64,000 nucleotides of DNA from Cadophora sp. MPI-SDFR-AT-0126 (GCA_020747065.1 JAGMVK010000005.1:1116001-1180000); one strand, 5' to 3'; numbered from the stretch's first letter, positions 23,114 through 35,783 are shown. The notes: generated by a model from the letters alone, not told the origin. Numbers and translations are program-made.

Positions 23114-23642
23114 GGTGGAGATCGATCCCAGATCGTTGGAGGACGTAACGGTGGTTACAAGCTTGAGGCGCCTGATGTTTATTTAAGAGCCACGACAAGG
23201 AGAGCTCGCCTCGAAAGACACGCAACGCAGGGATACTTAGCGTGAAGAAGGCTGTCCCAGCTAGTGTGTTTCTTTTTTTTCTTCTTTACAATTACTGTCA
23301 TTTCGTAGTGACAATTCACTTTACGATGGCTCACATGTCTCTTTATGGGCAACTTGTATTTTACGTGACTTAGGCCGGATTGAAGTGCTCTTATTGAAGA
23401 AGATGAAGACGCTGCTGTGAATTTCCCGTACCCATTCCCTCTGAAGGAACATTGGGCACATCCTGGAAATCAAAACCGTATTCATCCTAGCCCCCTCAAG
23501 AATTGGTCACAAGAGAGCTCCCTTCCTTTCGTAAGCCACATCTCAAAGAAGTTCCTAGTAGCATTCGCAGATCTCGTGCGCCACTTTCATACTTCCTTAT
23601 CAGACCACCAAATGAGATTTTCTCGAGTCGTCCCGCAGCAGC
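23114..23642. other. spacer between the two 2EXR remnants
   Basis: Upstream region of 2EXR-B and downstream region of 2EXR-C. A T-rich run occurs at about 23271-23285. No gene was seen. Confidence 0.5.
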
Positions 23643-24677
23643 TCAGATCCAGTCAATATCAGAGCATTCAAGCTTAGGAGCCTTCCAGTCCGGATAGGCC
23701 TCTTGAATTAGTTTGAGTAGCTCAGTCATCTACATGATGTAGAAATCTTCGGATGGCCCCTGAATAACGACTGGTAACTGACCTCTATTAGCCGCACGAA
23801 CTTCATTATTGATGTAAAGAGTCTCCAGAGCCACGAATTGCTTGAAACATTGATACTCAGATACTGGATGTCCATTCTGAATATAGGCCATCTACTCGTG
23901 AACCGTTGAGCTATCAAGGACCAGGTGACGCACGCTCTTGACGAAGCTCTCGGGGAGGAATTGCGGAATCGAGAACTCGTGGTTTGTTTTGCAGGAATCA
24001 AGATTGGCGCCAGGCATCGGGCAGAGACCATAAGCAACATAGACGTCTCGCTCGAAGTTGAAGTACAAGGGGCCCAGTCGAACTCGTCCATTTTCGCAAA
24101 ATGGTTCAATGGCACTGGTGTCGCGGTACCGAATGAGCTCGTATATTCTGGTTGCGATTTCCCGAGACTCTTTGCAAACGTGAAAGAGGACAGGTACGCA
24201 TGGGGTGAAGAGAGTTGGTGAGGTGGATTTCAGATCTCTGTCGTCTTGTTCGGTCTCGTGCACATAGATCGCCACGTCGCGTTGTACCTTAGTTGACTCG
24301 GACCAGACCATACGTCTCAATTCAAGTGGGAGCTTGGGAAACAGTGTGAACTTTTCGTCCTCTGCAGCGAAGAATCAGCAAGCAGATTCTCGAAGAAAAA
24401 TAGGAAGGGGAAGGAAGATCTTACCCTTGCCATCCTGCTCGACAAGCATTTTGTTCGCATCTGAGACACGAGCTCTTGTTACATCAGCCGGTTTGCTTTC
24501 AAATAGAAGCCATCGACGTAGATCTGGATCGAAGTACTCGGTTGAATACTGGGGTCGTGGTGGGGTAGGAGGGAGTTTGACAGGCTCAACTCCGCGTGAA
24601 GACTGCTTTCTGGGCTTCGGTGGATCTGGAACACCTTGGAGGCCGACTCGCTTCGCAGGTTTGCGTTTGGGAGGCAT
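23643..24677 (-). pseudogene. 2EXR-domain protein C, two in-frame TAG stops
   Basis: Exon 1 (24677-24425, MPPKRKPAKRVGLQG..) and exon 2 (24361-23643) join in phase (GG|GTAAGA to CTGCAG|AG) into exactly 324 codons. The 2EXR signature follows the junction: FTLFPKLPLELRRMVWSES, then PVLFHVCKESREIATRIYEL and LGPLYFNFERDVYVAYG. TAG interrupts codon 241 (23892-23894, after LDSSTVHE) and codon 295 (23730-23732, after EDFYIM). Between and after the stops the same frame keeps reading family sequence (FVALETLYINNEV, then AYPDWKAPKL) to a TGA at 23643. No intron consensus removes either TAG. CAG-to-TAG is the simplest origin for both. The N-terminus is Lys/Arg/Pro-rich. It lies in tandem with 2EXR-B, 529 bp away on the same strand. 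Confidence 0.8.
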
Positions 24678-25678
24678 CTTGGTGCTTGCGCTCCTTGCGA
24701 GATTCGAGGTCGTGTTGGTGTTGTTCTGAAATCAAGACGCGTCTCGAGGAAAACATCACCTTCTGCCTCGCTAAATCTGCCGCTCCCACCGCCTTTCGAG
24801 AAGACGAAAATGTCAATTTTTCACGGAAGAAAGGCTAGGCAGATACTGGTTAGGCAAACAATTAATCTTGAAGAGGTCAGCCATTGTCCTGAATAGTCTC
24901 AGTAACATCCTACTGTGCGAGGCGTCAGAAAGGCCAGGTACCCCATATTGCCGCCTTATTTTCCATTCGCTAATGTGAACAATAGTGGGCACTCGAGAAA
25001 ACATTCCACTGCGACACTTCTTCAGTCATACCGCATAACCACATGTCTCACCCTTGTCTTCGTTTGCTAGACCCACCTCTGTATTAAGAGTAAGGGGACC
25101 AGGGCCCATTAGAGAAGCAGCACTTGCTCTGATCGCTTCCTGCCTCCTCCTTGTATTCTTATACAGTAACGATAGCTATCCCCAGTAAGCTTGACACTAA
25201 ACTTCAACGAGACTTCTCCCCTGAACCATTACAAGTTGCCATCAATCAGGAATTTCATTCAATGGCAGAAATCGTTGGACAGATGCTACTGTAACATGAT
25301 CTTTGACAGAGTCCTTGTCCAGAAATGAGTTTGCTGGTTATAAGACAAATAAAACGACGAGACACAAAGGAAAAGCCACAAAACAACAGTAAACAATAAG
25401 ACATTGACTGAAAGCGACGATGCTGCAGTAAACGACACTATCCTACCGCGTGCTGACGTTAGGAGAAAATCACTGGACCTCCATCAAGTCCGACTTCAAG
25501 CTCAATGTACTTTCTTTATCCAAATCTTGTCTAATGCATGTGAACACCGGCAATGCCACCAATCGCTATGAGTATTCAAGAATCCAAATTATTGTTCTTC
25601 AAGCTCTCTACTTTCTTCCTCTTCCACCTTTCCGCAAACCCGCACATTTCTAGACCATCCGCTTATTGGCACCTGCCT
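24678..25678. other. intergenic, no gene seen
   Basis: Upstream region of 2EXR-C and downstream region of the small tail-anchored protein. Only unremarkable short frames occur. Confidence 0.5.
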
Positions 25679-26203
25679 CTAAATCCAATGCCTCGCGAAA
25701 ATATTATCCGTCATCTTGATTTCGCCACCGCCCTTGAGACACAGCACGACAAAACCCACCAGAAAAGCTATCAACCCTCCCAGCGCTAGTAATTCCCAAA
25801 CCAACCCCCTCTGCAGCGTCCTTTGTAACGCAGCATTTTCGATGATATCACCACCACCACCATGTGGCTGCGCCAATATCGCCTCGTCGACTTCGTCCGT
25901 TTTATGGTGCCTGTGCTTGGAGGTATTATTGAGAGGCCACCATGAGGAGGTGCTGGACGGGAGGTTGTTTGTGTGGCTGTGGCTGTGGATAGGGGCGTGG
26001 TCATGGACATCCGCACAGATGTGGTTGTGATTGGGAGTATCTACGTGAAAGGTCCGAGTTGAGAAGGGCGAAGTCTGTGGCGAGTATGGACTTTGGTGTG
26101 AAGCATGGAATGGCGAGGGCAAATTTAAGAATGAGATTGAGAGGGATGGGCGGGAGTCGGCTTCCATGATTCGAGATTGGATTTTAGAAGAGCGGAAGGG
26201 CAT
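25679..26203 (-). CDS. small hypothetical protein with one C-terminal membrane segment
   Basis: A single open frame of 174 aa. The N-terminal half is Ser/Pro-rich; a His-rich patch lies in the middle (HNHICADVHDHAPIHSHSHT, about 59-78); then comes a short acidic/charged stretch and one strong membrane segment near the C-terminus (LLALGGLIAFLVGFVVLCL, about 137-155) with a 19-residue tail. That layout suits a tail-anchored or single-pass protein. The His/Asp patch could bind metal, but this is speculation. No family is recognised. The start may be the first ATG (26203) or the one 12 codons later (MEADSRP). An overlapping frame on the same strand is shorter and less protein-like. Confidence 0.5.
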   Translation of the reverse strand: MPFRSSKIQSRIMEADSRPSLSISFLNLPSPFHASHQSPYSPQTSPFSTRTFHVDTPNHNHICADVHDHAPIHSHSHTNNLPSSTSSWWPLNNTSKHRHHKTDEVDEAILAQPHGGGGDIIENAALQRTLQRGLVWELLALGGLIAFLVGFVVLCLKGGGEIKMTDNIFARHWI

Positions 26204-26482
26204 TGTGTGATGAGTTTGATGTCTGGCCGATCGAATTTATGTGCATCGAAGACATACAAGGAGTTGAATATTCGAGATGTATTTGTGTGTAACCATCTTT
26301 CCTTTGTTGACGGTTGTGGCGTTTGCGGATTTGGTGCGGAATAGGATGATGGATATAGACACAAAGGATTCGGCTCGAGTTCCCGATCTCGAATAATGCC
26401 ATCTTTGAGCCGCAATTGGAAACTGGTGGCTCAGTGCTCAGAGTCTTAAGAACCACTTAATTCCACTTCGTCCACGCGCTAA

Positions 26483-27441
26483 TCAATTCCTTGCCCATTC
26501 CTCTTTCTTCTCCTCCAACCACTCCCCCTTCTCGATCCATCTAGTCTCCAACCACTTGGAGAGCTCCGCCTCGGTCTCTGGCAGGTCCTCTAGTGGAAAT
26601 CTCCTCAAATGGACATGAAACTTATATCCTCTCTTCCCACTTAACCCACCACAGCTCAGAGACTCCCATATGGTTGGCGCTTCTAAGAACTTATGGTTGT
26701 GCTGGTACGCGATCGTCATGTCGTAGACAGCTTTGATATGTTTGGCTTTTCGGAGATGCTGGACCGTCGTCACGAAGCCTTTTGTGCGAGGGTAGAGGAG
26801 ATGTTTGGGAATGGGGCGGTCATTCTCTTTGCACCATACTCGAGCGGCTTCTGCTTTCCTGGGCGTATATCTCGTTGCTTCGCTGAAGCTGATGAGCCCT
26901 AGTAGGGTGTCAATATATGCCTCTTACCTTTCGAGTACTTGTCAAACTTACATGTCGGCCATTTGCGTACAGTTATTCCTGCAAAAACTCGATCCAGCTC
27001 TTTCTTGTCTTTCGTCCATTGTCTGCTCACCATCGGCATTCCCATAGCCCATATTCCCCATCCAAGTAAAGGTACCCAGCGAAGCTCGATCTTCGCAAAC
27101 CAGCGACATCGCCCGAGCATGCCTGCGCGAATGGCAAGTGCCTGGATCATATAGAAATCTGTCCAACTGACATGGTTGGAGATTACAATGGCAGATTCTC
27201 CTTCAGGGACTTTGTCGCCGGACACAGTGATCACCGCGCCATTGAAAACCTCGAAGATACACTGTATCCAGTTCCAGTTCGTGAAAGCGACGAACGAGGA
27301 GGCATTGTATACTCCGTCGGGGAACAAGTAGCTGAAGGGAAGGAGGAGGGAGCAGACCAGGTCCATGAGCACCAGGTATAACGCCCATGGTATGACGATT
27401 ACCAGACCCCGCAGGGTTGTGAAGATGTTTCCGGTCGACAT
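26483..27441 (-). CDS. lysophospholipid acyltransferase (PlsC / LPLAT family)
   Basis: Exons 27441-26952 and 26898-26483 join in phase (ACAT|GTAAGT to CTACTAG|GG) into 301 aa. The N-terminus has a membrane segment (about 8-40). The LPLAT block I motif is NHVSWTD (His90, Asp95: the HX4D catalytic pair). The intron falls inside WLISFSEATRYTP, the block III substrate-binding motif. The C-terminal part (KGFVTTVQHLRK.. AVYDMTIAY) matches the eukaryotic AGPAT5/LCLAT1/yeast Cst26 branch. Such enzymes transfer acyl-CoA chains to lysophosphatidic acid or lysophosphatidylinositol in the ER. The exact substrate cannot be told from sequence. All expected catalytic motifs are present and the frame is clean. 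Confidence 0.9.
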
Positions 27442-29019
27442 GATAGATGTCGAGTGGAGGAAGAGAGAATTGAGAATTTGAAATTTCTAACAGCGGTCAA
27501 CACTCACTCGAGTGACCGATGCTTGCCCCACGTAGTGGACTGGACTGGCATGTGCAAGGCACGGCCGCCTTCAGGGTGTGCTTGGCATCCGACTTCCCCA
27601 CCACAAACATGCCCTGGCGAGCTGGCCCCTGAGTTAAACTTTATATTCCTACTGTACTGTACAGTACAATAATAATAGCCGACATCTATCCTATCTCTCT
27701 CCTTCCAGCTCCCCACGAGGACAACCCGGCGAGACGGATTTAAGGTTATTATGACAGTGCATTTCTGTTTCAGCAAGCGTCAACAAGAACATCAGAGAGC
27801 CATGAAGATGGGGCCGTTTACTTACTCAGGAGTGTCAAACAAGCTGTTTTACTATTGAACAGTTTACCGTGTCGTTGTGTCATTATTGGGCAAAAGATAG
27901 TTAGTTCTCCATTCCTGTTGGATCGTCCTTTCTATGCGAGACATTACATTGGCATCATGCCTCGCTCGCAAGCTCAAGGGCCAAAGCAAAAGGCAAAGTC
28001 AATCCCTTATGATAGACTTTGAGCACTGGGCTTAGCATAAGATCGTAACAGTTCGAGGCCAGCTCGCTTGGTGATCACACAAAAGTGCAATTGTTTCTCA
28101 AAATGAATATTATCGTCACGAGTCATAGTGCTCGAGTGGTAGACAGGCGAGAGAGAAGGATCTGAAGGCTGGGGTAACACAAGCCTAAGCTCAAGTTGCA
28201 CCCCTCCCTAGGGATGAGAAGAGTGACTATTATACTTGACCCAGGCACTTCACATCCGATTCGTCTTCATTTTTATGATAATTCGGTCATCACCCCCCAA
28301 TAACTCATAATTTTTTTGCCCTTTCTCTTTTGTTTCTGCACAAATATAAAACGGAAACTGCGTCTCCGTCTCCGCTGATTCTCGGTTTCTCGCAAGACAG
28401 GCATCAGCATCAGCACCAGCCAGTACCAGTGCGATGCATGCATTTTGCACTGCCCCCCCATACGGTTTGAATAAGCTCATGCCAATCCACAACCCGACCC
28501 GACCAGACGAGACCAGACCTGACCAGAGCAGGCCACTTGCACCGTTGTGGCTCTCTGACATCAACTGCATTTAAGACGACGTCCCCTCCACAACAGAAAC
28601 AGACCAACTCTTCCCGATCGATAGCTAGTCTACATCTGCCATCTCATCTCCATCTCAATCTCCATCTGATCTCGACCTTCCGTGCGCTCTCATCTATCGC
28701 ATTTCAACAATAGCCTCGCGGGAGTCGTTGTGCAGTCGCAATTGATCTTCTCGACCCGCATGAGCTCCCTGCGACGATCCATAGGTTAAAATCGTGGCCC
28801 TTCTCCCGACACCGTCAATTCCAAATACTTTGTACCTCACCACCGCCCCGCCACACTGCGTGCGAAGCCCGTCGTCACCAATTATCAATCAGTAGTAGTC
28901 TAGAACAGCCGTCAGACAATTCCCCGGTCCCATATCTTTGGGTAAGTCATGCACAACATCCCATCGTATCCCATACAATCAGCTCCCGGATACTCGCCAA
29001 CAACAAGCCACCTCGCGGC
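27442..29019. other. divergent promoter region of the acyltransferase and the bZIP gene
   Basis: About 1.6 kb between two divergently transcribed genes. A short palindromic stretch (TGTACTGTACAGTACA) lies near 27654-27669. The CT-rich part (about 28600-28700) and a GTAAGT at 28942 suggest a long bZIP 5' UTR, possibly with an intron. No coding frame is supported. Confidence 0.45.
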
Positions 29020-30454
29020 ATGAGCTTCGAGATCGAACCACAAGCAGCATCGCGATTCACGCAGAGAAACATGGCTGATCAAGACCACACAGAGATCGCT
29101 CTCGAGGACGCTGATAGCAATCCTTCATCGCCGAACCTTGCAAACATGTCGTCGGCATCCCCCGCCGATCAATATGGCAACAAATCTGCGGGTGGCAGTG
29201 GATATGGCAGCCAGTCAGACAGCGGGAAGAGTCCGCTCTCTATGAGCCTGGGATTTCTGAAGAACTTAACGGAGAAGAAAAGTACTCGAGGTTAGTGCGG
29301 CTTCTGCATCGATACTGCGCATGAATTGACTGTCATGCAGTTGATGGCCAACCACCGAAGAGAAGAGGTCCAAAGCCGGACAGCAAGCCTGCATTGACAA
29401 GGAGACAAGAATTGAATAGACAGGCACAACGGTAAGCAGCCTTGCCGAATTGTTCTCTGCTGTCCACTGACAGCATGTAGCACACACCGAGAAAGAAAAG
29501 AACTATATATCAAGGCCCTGGAGCAAGAAGTCTTGCGCCTCAAGGAGAACTTTAGTATGGTATCCCGCGACAAGGAGACCCTTGCAGAGGAGAACAGGCA
29601 GCTCAAGAAACTCCTCGCCCAACACGGCATACCATGGAATGGGACAGGCGGCGTCGACGAACTTGCACGGAACACTAGCGTTGGATATACATCCAGCGGA
29701 AGCATCTCTGGCAGCTACGCTCCAGGGTCACAATCATACAGTCCACCACCACAAACGAATTCAAATCCAAATTTCCAGAACGGCGCATCGACTACGGGCA
29801 TGAACGGACGGAGCATGGCTCAACAACAGGTTCAGCAGGGGGTGGATTATGACCAGGCAGGCATTGACTTCGTGTTAACGTCAGTTTACGCCAATCCTTC
29901 GAAAGCGTACATGTCGCCTCCCCCGCAGTAGCTAACGAGGCTTTTCACGGCGCATAGGCTTGAAAGACCGTGTATGGACCACATCCAGTTCCTCGTCGAG
30001 CGAGCGAGTGATCCTGAGGGTGAATTTTGCGGCCACGCCTTGATGGCTTCGTGCCCTCCTGAACCGTATCCTGAAAGTAAGCCCGAGATGCCTTTTGGTC
30101 ACGGGCCAACGAACTTGAATGGCGACGCCCAAAAGACTTGGGATCTTTCAAAACCTGATTTGGCAAACTTGCTGGATCTCAGCAAACGGTTGAATCTTGA
30201 TGGCGAGATCACACCTGTTATGGCTTGGGGAATGGTACTTGGCCATCCCAGATTTTCAGAAATGTCTACTGCCGACTTCCAAAATGTGTGTCTGGAGCTT
30301 GGGGGAAAGGTCAGGTGTTATGGGTATTTTCATCCCTCCTTGTCATTTGAGTTTTGGTACTGATATATGCAGGTTCGGCGCTGTGTTAGAAGAATTCGAG
30401 GTTCGGGATGCTTTGGAAAGTGTGTTCTATACCAAGCCGGAAATGGCATTTTGA
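29020..30454 (+). CDS. bZIP transcription factor (AP-1/Yap-like basic region), five exons
   Basis: Exons 29020-29290, 29341-29431, 29481-29879, 29958-30323 and 30373-30454 join in phase into 402 aa. Donors are GTTAGT, GTAAGC, GTCAGT and GTATTT. After an acidic/Ser-rich N-terminus, the basic region RRGPKPDSKPALTRRQELN continues into RQAQRTHRERKE (Asn116 to Arg124), the NxxAQRxxR type, followed by a leucine zipper (about 129-165) that starts at ALEQEVLRLKE. The middle is Gln/Ser-rich. The C-terminal part (FVLTLERPCMDHIQFLVERA, then NLDGEITPVMAW and RCYGFGAVLEEFEVRDALES) is a conserved fungal segment of this bZIP subfamily. It is nuclear and binds DNA as a dimer; targets are unknown. A second in-frame ATG at 29071 (MADQDH) is an alternative start. 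Confidence 0.92.
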
Positions 30455-31050
30455 TACGGGCGAGTGATCTGTCTGGTTTCGTATCTAATAGCAGGTGGAG
30501 GCGTACGGATTTGGCACCTGTTAGGTTTGGGGAATTTGGTGATGGATTTTATGAGCAATTGATAATGAATCTAATCTGTCCTGAGTATTGGGTATAGTAC
30601 AAAAGCGTAAAAGCCGATATTGCGAATATAGCTTCCTCTACTTGGCTCTCTTTGCAGCTTGAAATAATTGATGTCTACTCTCAGCTGATGGCATCTTTGT
30701 TAGGACGCCTGTTTGTCGTCACATTTTGGCTGCTTCAAAGTGGCTTGAGAGACGCAAGAAATGAAAGTGGCCCAAAAAGAAGCTTTTTTGAGAATTAAAA
30801 ATCGTACCGTACAGCTCAGGATATCAAAATGCCCCGTATGACATGTTCGAGGAGCATTTCAACCTACGAGAGTTCTTGTATTTGTCGCTGTTTTAACAAA
30901 ATCATCCTTGAACCTGCTTACATAATAACCGTTTGGCTCGACTGGCAGGGATCTGTGCCCCACTACATTTGCACACATCGATTTTCTTCAAACCTCGTCG
31001 GCGACAACTTCAAACCCCACGTATTCTCAGCACCAGAACACGTCGCAATC
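30455..31050. other. intergenic: bZIP 3' end and eIF3d promoter
   Basis: A short spacer between two co-oriented genes. No extra gene or repeat was seen. Confidence 0.5.
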
Positions 31051-32933
31051 ATGGCGCCCATTTCCCTTACGGACATCATAGCCGCGCTCCCATCGGAGGA
31101 TTCCTGGGGACCACCAACCTCGACTGAAACCACATTGAATGGCGTTCCGTATGCCCCATACTCGAAAGGGGACAAATTGGGTCGCATGGCAGACTGGACT
31201 TCCGAGGGCAAGGATGGAAGAGATGGCAGAGGTGGGAGACAACAATACAACCGAAATTACAGAGGTCTGATCTTTTGCCTCAATATATTGCCACATATCT
31301 GCCATATACTATCATGAAGGGAAATATGCGGGGAGGGGCATTTTGCTAATTTCTGAAAAATAGATCAACAAGTCTACGGTGCTGGTACATCCTCCTTATT
31401 CGCTGTCCAGCTCGCCGAAGATGAGTCCTCTTTCTCTGTTGTCAGCAATACTCGCGACTCGACGAAGACGAGATTCGGCCGGGGTGGAACCTTCACGAGA
31501 GGGCGGGGTCAACGTGGGGGACGCGGCGATACCAGGGGGGGACGAGGCCAGTTCCAGAGAGTCGGAGGACGTGGTGGTCAGCAAGGATACAACAACTACG
31601 ATCAGCGAGGAGGCCGTGGCGGAGCGCGTGGTGGACGGAGATTTGGCTGGAAAGATTACGACAAGCCACAGCGCAACCGCGATGCGTCTGTTAACATTAA
31701 GCCCGACTGGAAGATGTTGGAGGAGATTGACTTCAACCGCTTGGCTAAGTTGAACCTGGATACGGACGATGGAGAGGATATCGAGAACTATGGTTTCGTT
31801 TACTACTACGATCGGTCATACGACAAGCAGCCCGTCAAGTCTGCTGAGCGCAAGTTGAACGTCGTCGATCGTGCCGCCTATAATGTCACCACTTCCTCGG
31901 ATCCTGTCATCCAAGAACTCGCAGAGAAGGACGAGGCTACTATCTTCGCCACGGACAGCATTCTTTCCATGCTTATGTGCTCTCCTCGCTCCGTCTACCC
32001 CTGGGATATTGTCATCGTCCGACAAGGCAACAAGGTCTTCCTCGACAAGAGAGACAATGCCACTTTGGACATGGTAACAGTCAACGAGAATGCTGCTGAT
32101 GCGCCGATGGATGCGTCAGAAGGAAGCAAAGATGCTATCAACCAACCGAGTGCCTTGGCTGAGGAGGCAACATACATCAACCATAACTTTGCCAACCAAG
32201 TTATGATTGAGAACGAGAACCAAAAGGTCGAGATGGCCCACGAGAACCCCTTCTATAACCCCGCCGAGGAGACTGAGCCAGCTGCCAGCAAGGCTTACAA
32301 GTACAGACGATTCGATTTGTCGCTTAACGATGAGGATCCAGTCCACTTGATCGTCCGGACAGAGATTGATGCCGTTCAGAAGAATGCCATTAGCGGAGAA
32401 GATCAGTTCCTCACAGTCAAGGCTCTGAACGAGTTCGATCACAAGGCACAAGGAAGCGGTGGTGCTTTGGACTGGAGAACGAAGTTGGTCAGTCAACGTG
32501 GTGCAGTTGTGGCTACAGAAATGAAGAACAACAGCTGCAAGCTTGCTAGATGGACCGTCCAGAGTATCATGGCCAAGGCGGATGTCATGAAGCTTGGGTA
32601 AGTCTCTTTTCTCTTATAAAACAAAGTAAAATACTAACATATCCCAGTTTTGTTTCTCGTGCCAACCCCAAAACCAACGACAAGCACGTCATTCTCGGCG
32701 TCGTAGGCTGGAAGCCTCGCGACTTCGCTCAACAGATGAACTTGAGTCTCTCCAACGGCTGGGGTATCGTCCGCACAATCGCCGACATGTGTCTCCAGCG
32801 CGAAGAGGGCAAGTACGTTCTTGTCAAGGATCCCAACAAGCAAATTCTGCGTCTGTACGAGGTACCAGCCGGTAGCTTCGAGGATGATGGTGAAGGTGAG
32901 ATCATCGAGGAGGTTGAGGAGACTGAGGACTAG
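31051..32933 (+). CDS. eif3d: eukaryotic translation initiation factor 3 subunit D
   Basis: Exons 31051-31264, 31364-32597 and 32648-32933 join in phase into 577 aa, the usual fungal length. The N-terminus begins [20 protein letters not shown], typical of eIF3d. A Gly/Arg-rich tract (about 105-160, RGG and GRG repeats) follows and probably contacts RNA. Then come [20 protein letters not shown], the [22 protein letters not shown] strand and a C-terminal half ending [20 protein letters not shown] and an acidic tail. This region is the cap-binding fold of eIF3d. The protein joins the eIF3 complex on the 40S subunit and binds the mRNA 5' end in selected initiation. Fission yeast calls it Moe1. 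The frame is intact and housekeeping-like. Confidence 0.97.
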
Positions 32934-33657
32934 ATTTGTATTGATTGAGCGAGTGATTGATGATACGAATGGAAAAGCATATTCTTCCTTGCCAGAGGCA
33001 GGTCACCGGCTTCATTTTATGAAAGGTTTTATGGGCTAGGCTTCCGAAGGGACAACCTGGGATATTGGAGTTATGATGCTTGCTTGATTCTTAGATGGTA
33101 ATCAAAACGATATGCTTCCCTATCCTCGTCCTTTCTTTACTTATAACTGATTTGATTCATCTTATCTTCACGTTTGCAGTTTATCCAGCCTACTACGCTT
33201 CACTACATGCCGAGCGCTTATCATCAGAGAAGGTACCCAGGACCATACCCACGCTATATCCATCAGGTTGTCGACAAGGCTGTCACATGTTGGCATCTGC
33301 ATCTGGACACTGTTGTCCAACGCAACAACACCATGCCGGCCTCAAGCGAGGCCATCTGCAGGCAGCCGCGCAAGCTTCCAACACCTCACCAGGCTGCAAT
33401 ATTCCAACGGCTAGCCTCACCCCACCTTGATCTTCTCTTATCTCTTTATTCTCTTAATTTTCTAACTACTCTTTATGTCTCCAAAGCTCTAGCTTAGTTC
33501 AAGTTCGAGCTCTAGCAAATCCAGGCTATCTCGACGCGTCATATCTTACAGAGACCTCACACATGCGAATCCTAGCCTCGTTCTCATCCACTTCATAATC
33601 CTCACCTTACATTGCCAATTACTCCAACACACCAGAAAACTCTCTAAGTTTGACAAC
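32934..33657. other. intergenic, no gene seen
   Basis: eIF3d 3' UTR and the promoter of the prenylcysteine oxidase gene. Pyrimidine-rich from about 33420 to 33480. Nothing coding is supported. Confidence 0.5.
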
Positions 33658-35783
33658 ATGCCACTCCTCTCCACCTCGCCCACAGCCCTAACACCTCTCC
33701 TCCCCGCGCACGCCCAACCCACTCCTTCCGCTCGCACATGGTGGGGCAGGAATTGGCGACCTATACGCTTTTTCTGTGCGGTTTTCTTTGTGCTTTGGCT
33801 TGTTGGGCCGTGGGTTTGGGGTGTTTTAATTTGGGGTTTGGAGGGTGGTAGTGGATGGGGAGATGGGGGAAGAGGAGCTGGTGGGCAAAGGGGACATGGG
33901 CATGGGCATGAGATTGGGAGGAGGAGGGAGAGGGTGGGGATTATTGGTTAGTGAAGTTTCTAATTTTCTTGATGACTTTCTGTTTATGTTCAAAGAAGGC
34001 TCAGACTGGAGAAATTGAGGGTCACAAATCGTTTGCACGAAGGGGTTTAGGATGATTGGGATATGAGAAGCCGAAGTGCCCTTTTGCATGATGCCCAGAA
34101 GAAATGAGACGAGATGAAGCAACATGAGCAAGTACCATCCATTGTCAAGCCTACAGCTAACATCGTCATCTCTCACCAGGCGCCGGACCAGCCGGTATAT
34201 CCACTGCCCTAGCCCTCTCCAAACACAAAAACTCAAATGGCGAACCGCTATTCTCCATCACCATCTTCGAGCAGAAAGCGACCATGGGCGGACGCATGGT
34301 CCTTGACTTAGACCAGGACCAAGATCCACATTCCTCGACGCCTTTTTGGCATGGTGTGGGTATAGACGATGTAGCCACCTCCGAATTACTACATGCTGGT
34401 TCCATTATACGAGGCCGGATTGAGGATGAGGTTGTGAAGACAGCCAGTGTACGGCAAGGCAAAACCTCAGTCGGGTTCTTCAACGGCAAAGAGATCATCG
34501 CGCAAGTGAGCAGACCAGCCCAAGCCATAGGATGGGGAGAATGGTTCACCCTCGTAAGCCGCTACGGAGCCAGTGTCTGGAGAGCGAGAAACCTAGGTGA
34601 CGGATCAGAGAAAATGGTCGCTGAGATGCTGAAAGTTGGCTCGCTTACCCAAGATCAACACCACCAGCCACACCTGAATCCTGGAACCAATCTCACGCTC
34701 CATAGTATCCTCGCCACCACCCAGCTCCGCGACATCATTTCCCACAGCGCCGAAGACTTACTCGCCAAAAAAGGCATCTCCTCCACCTACATAAACAAAA
34801 TCCTCAACCTGCAGATACGGAGACAGATAGGTCAGGATGTAAACGAGCTTACTGAGTTTGCTTTACGTAGTGCTTTAGGACAAGAGTACGCACGGTCTGC
34901 AAAGGGGCGAGGGCCCGGATTTGAAAGAACGATGAGGGATTTTGTCGCGGAAAGTAGAGTGGATGTTAGGCTAGGGAGGGAGGTTGTTGGAGTGAGAAGA
35001 AGACTGGGGGATAGTGAGGAAAGGGGTAGGTGGGAGCTTGAAACTAGGGCTGTGAAGAGGTCGGATGGGGAGACGAGTGTGGAGGTGTTCGATAAGGTTG
35101 TTATTGCTGCGCCTTGGAATGTTAGTGCTGCGGACTTTGGATTTGGGCCAGGAGAAGAAGAAGACGAACCGAATGAGGTGTTTTACAGAAGTGTCTACGT
35201 CACATTCATCGTATCCAACGATCTACTCGACGAAAAGTATTTCGCTTCTTCTTCGCCCCTACCAGACGAAATCCTATTCACCAGAAACGAAAACGGACCT
35301 CAGAATAGGAATAGGAAGCTCAACCAAAAAGAGAAAGAGATCCTAGGTATCCACGAGATCTCTCATGTTCGAAGGATCTATGGTCCCGATCTCGATCTCC
35401 AATCATTCAACATAAGCCCAGAAAGGGGAAGCGGCAATCTAAGCATTGACGCAGTGTACCATCTCTACCGTATCCTCTCGGACCATCCTCTCGATACTCG
35501 AGCTTCCACAGGTCTCTTAAAGAAGATCTTTGGAAGTGGAGATGCGGTAATAGCTGTCAAGAGTTCGCTAGTCAAGGATGCTTATCCGCTTTTGTGGCCG
35601 AGGAGCGAGAGGGAGGTTGGAGAGTTTAAGATTGGTGAGGGATTGTGGTGGACGGGTGCTGGAGAGGGGATGGGGTCTGGGGTTGAGATGGCTTGGGTTT
35701 TGGGGGAGATTGTTGCTGGTTGTTTGGGAAGGGAGGATTTTGGCGGCCGTGGAAGGGTCGGACGGCCATTTCTTGGGCAGTAG
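33658..35783 (+). CDS. FAD-dependent prenylcysteine oxidase (prenylcysteine lyase)
   Basis: Exons 33658-33946 and 34180-35783 join in phase 1 (ATTG|GTTAGT to ACCAG|GC) into 630 aa. The junction itself completes the FAD dinucleotide fold: VGIIGAGPAGIS (Gly97 to Gly102). A membrane/signal-anchor segment (FFCAVFFVLWLVGPWVWGVLIW, about 38-59) precedes it, followed by a Gly/His-rich linker, so the enzyme domain should face the secretory or vacuolar lumen. Further family features are MGGRMVLDL..HGVGIDD, NLTLHSILATTQLRD and IGQDVNELTEFALRSALGQE. The C-terminal half ends VKDAYPLLWPR and GLWWTGAGEGMGSGVEMAWV. The family cleaves the thioether of farnesyl- or geranylgeranyl-cysteine released by degradation of prenylated proteins. 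The frame is intact. Confidence 0.9.
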
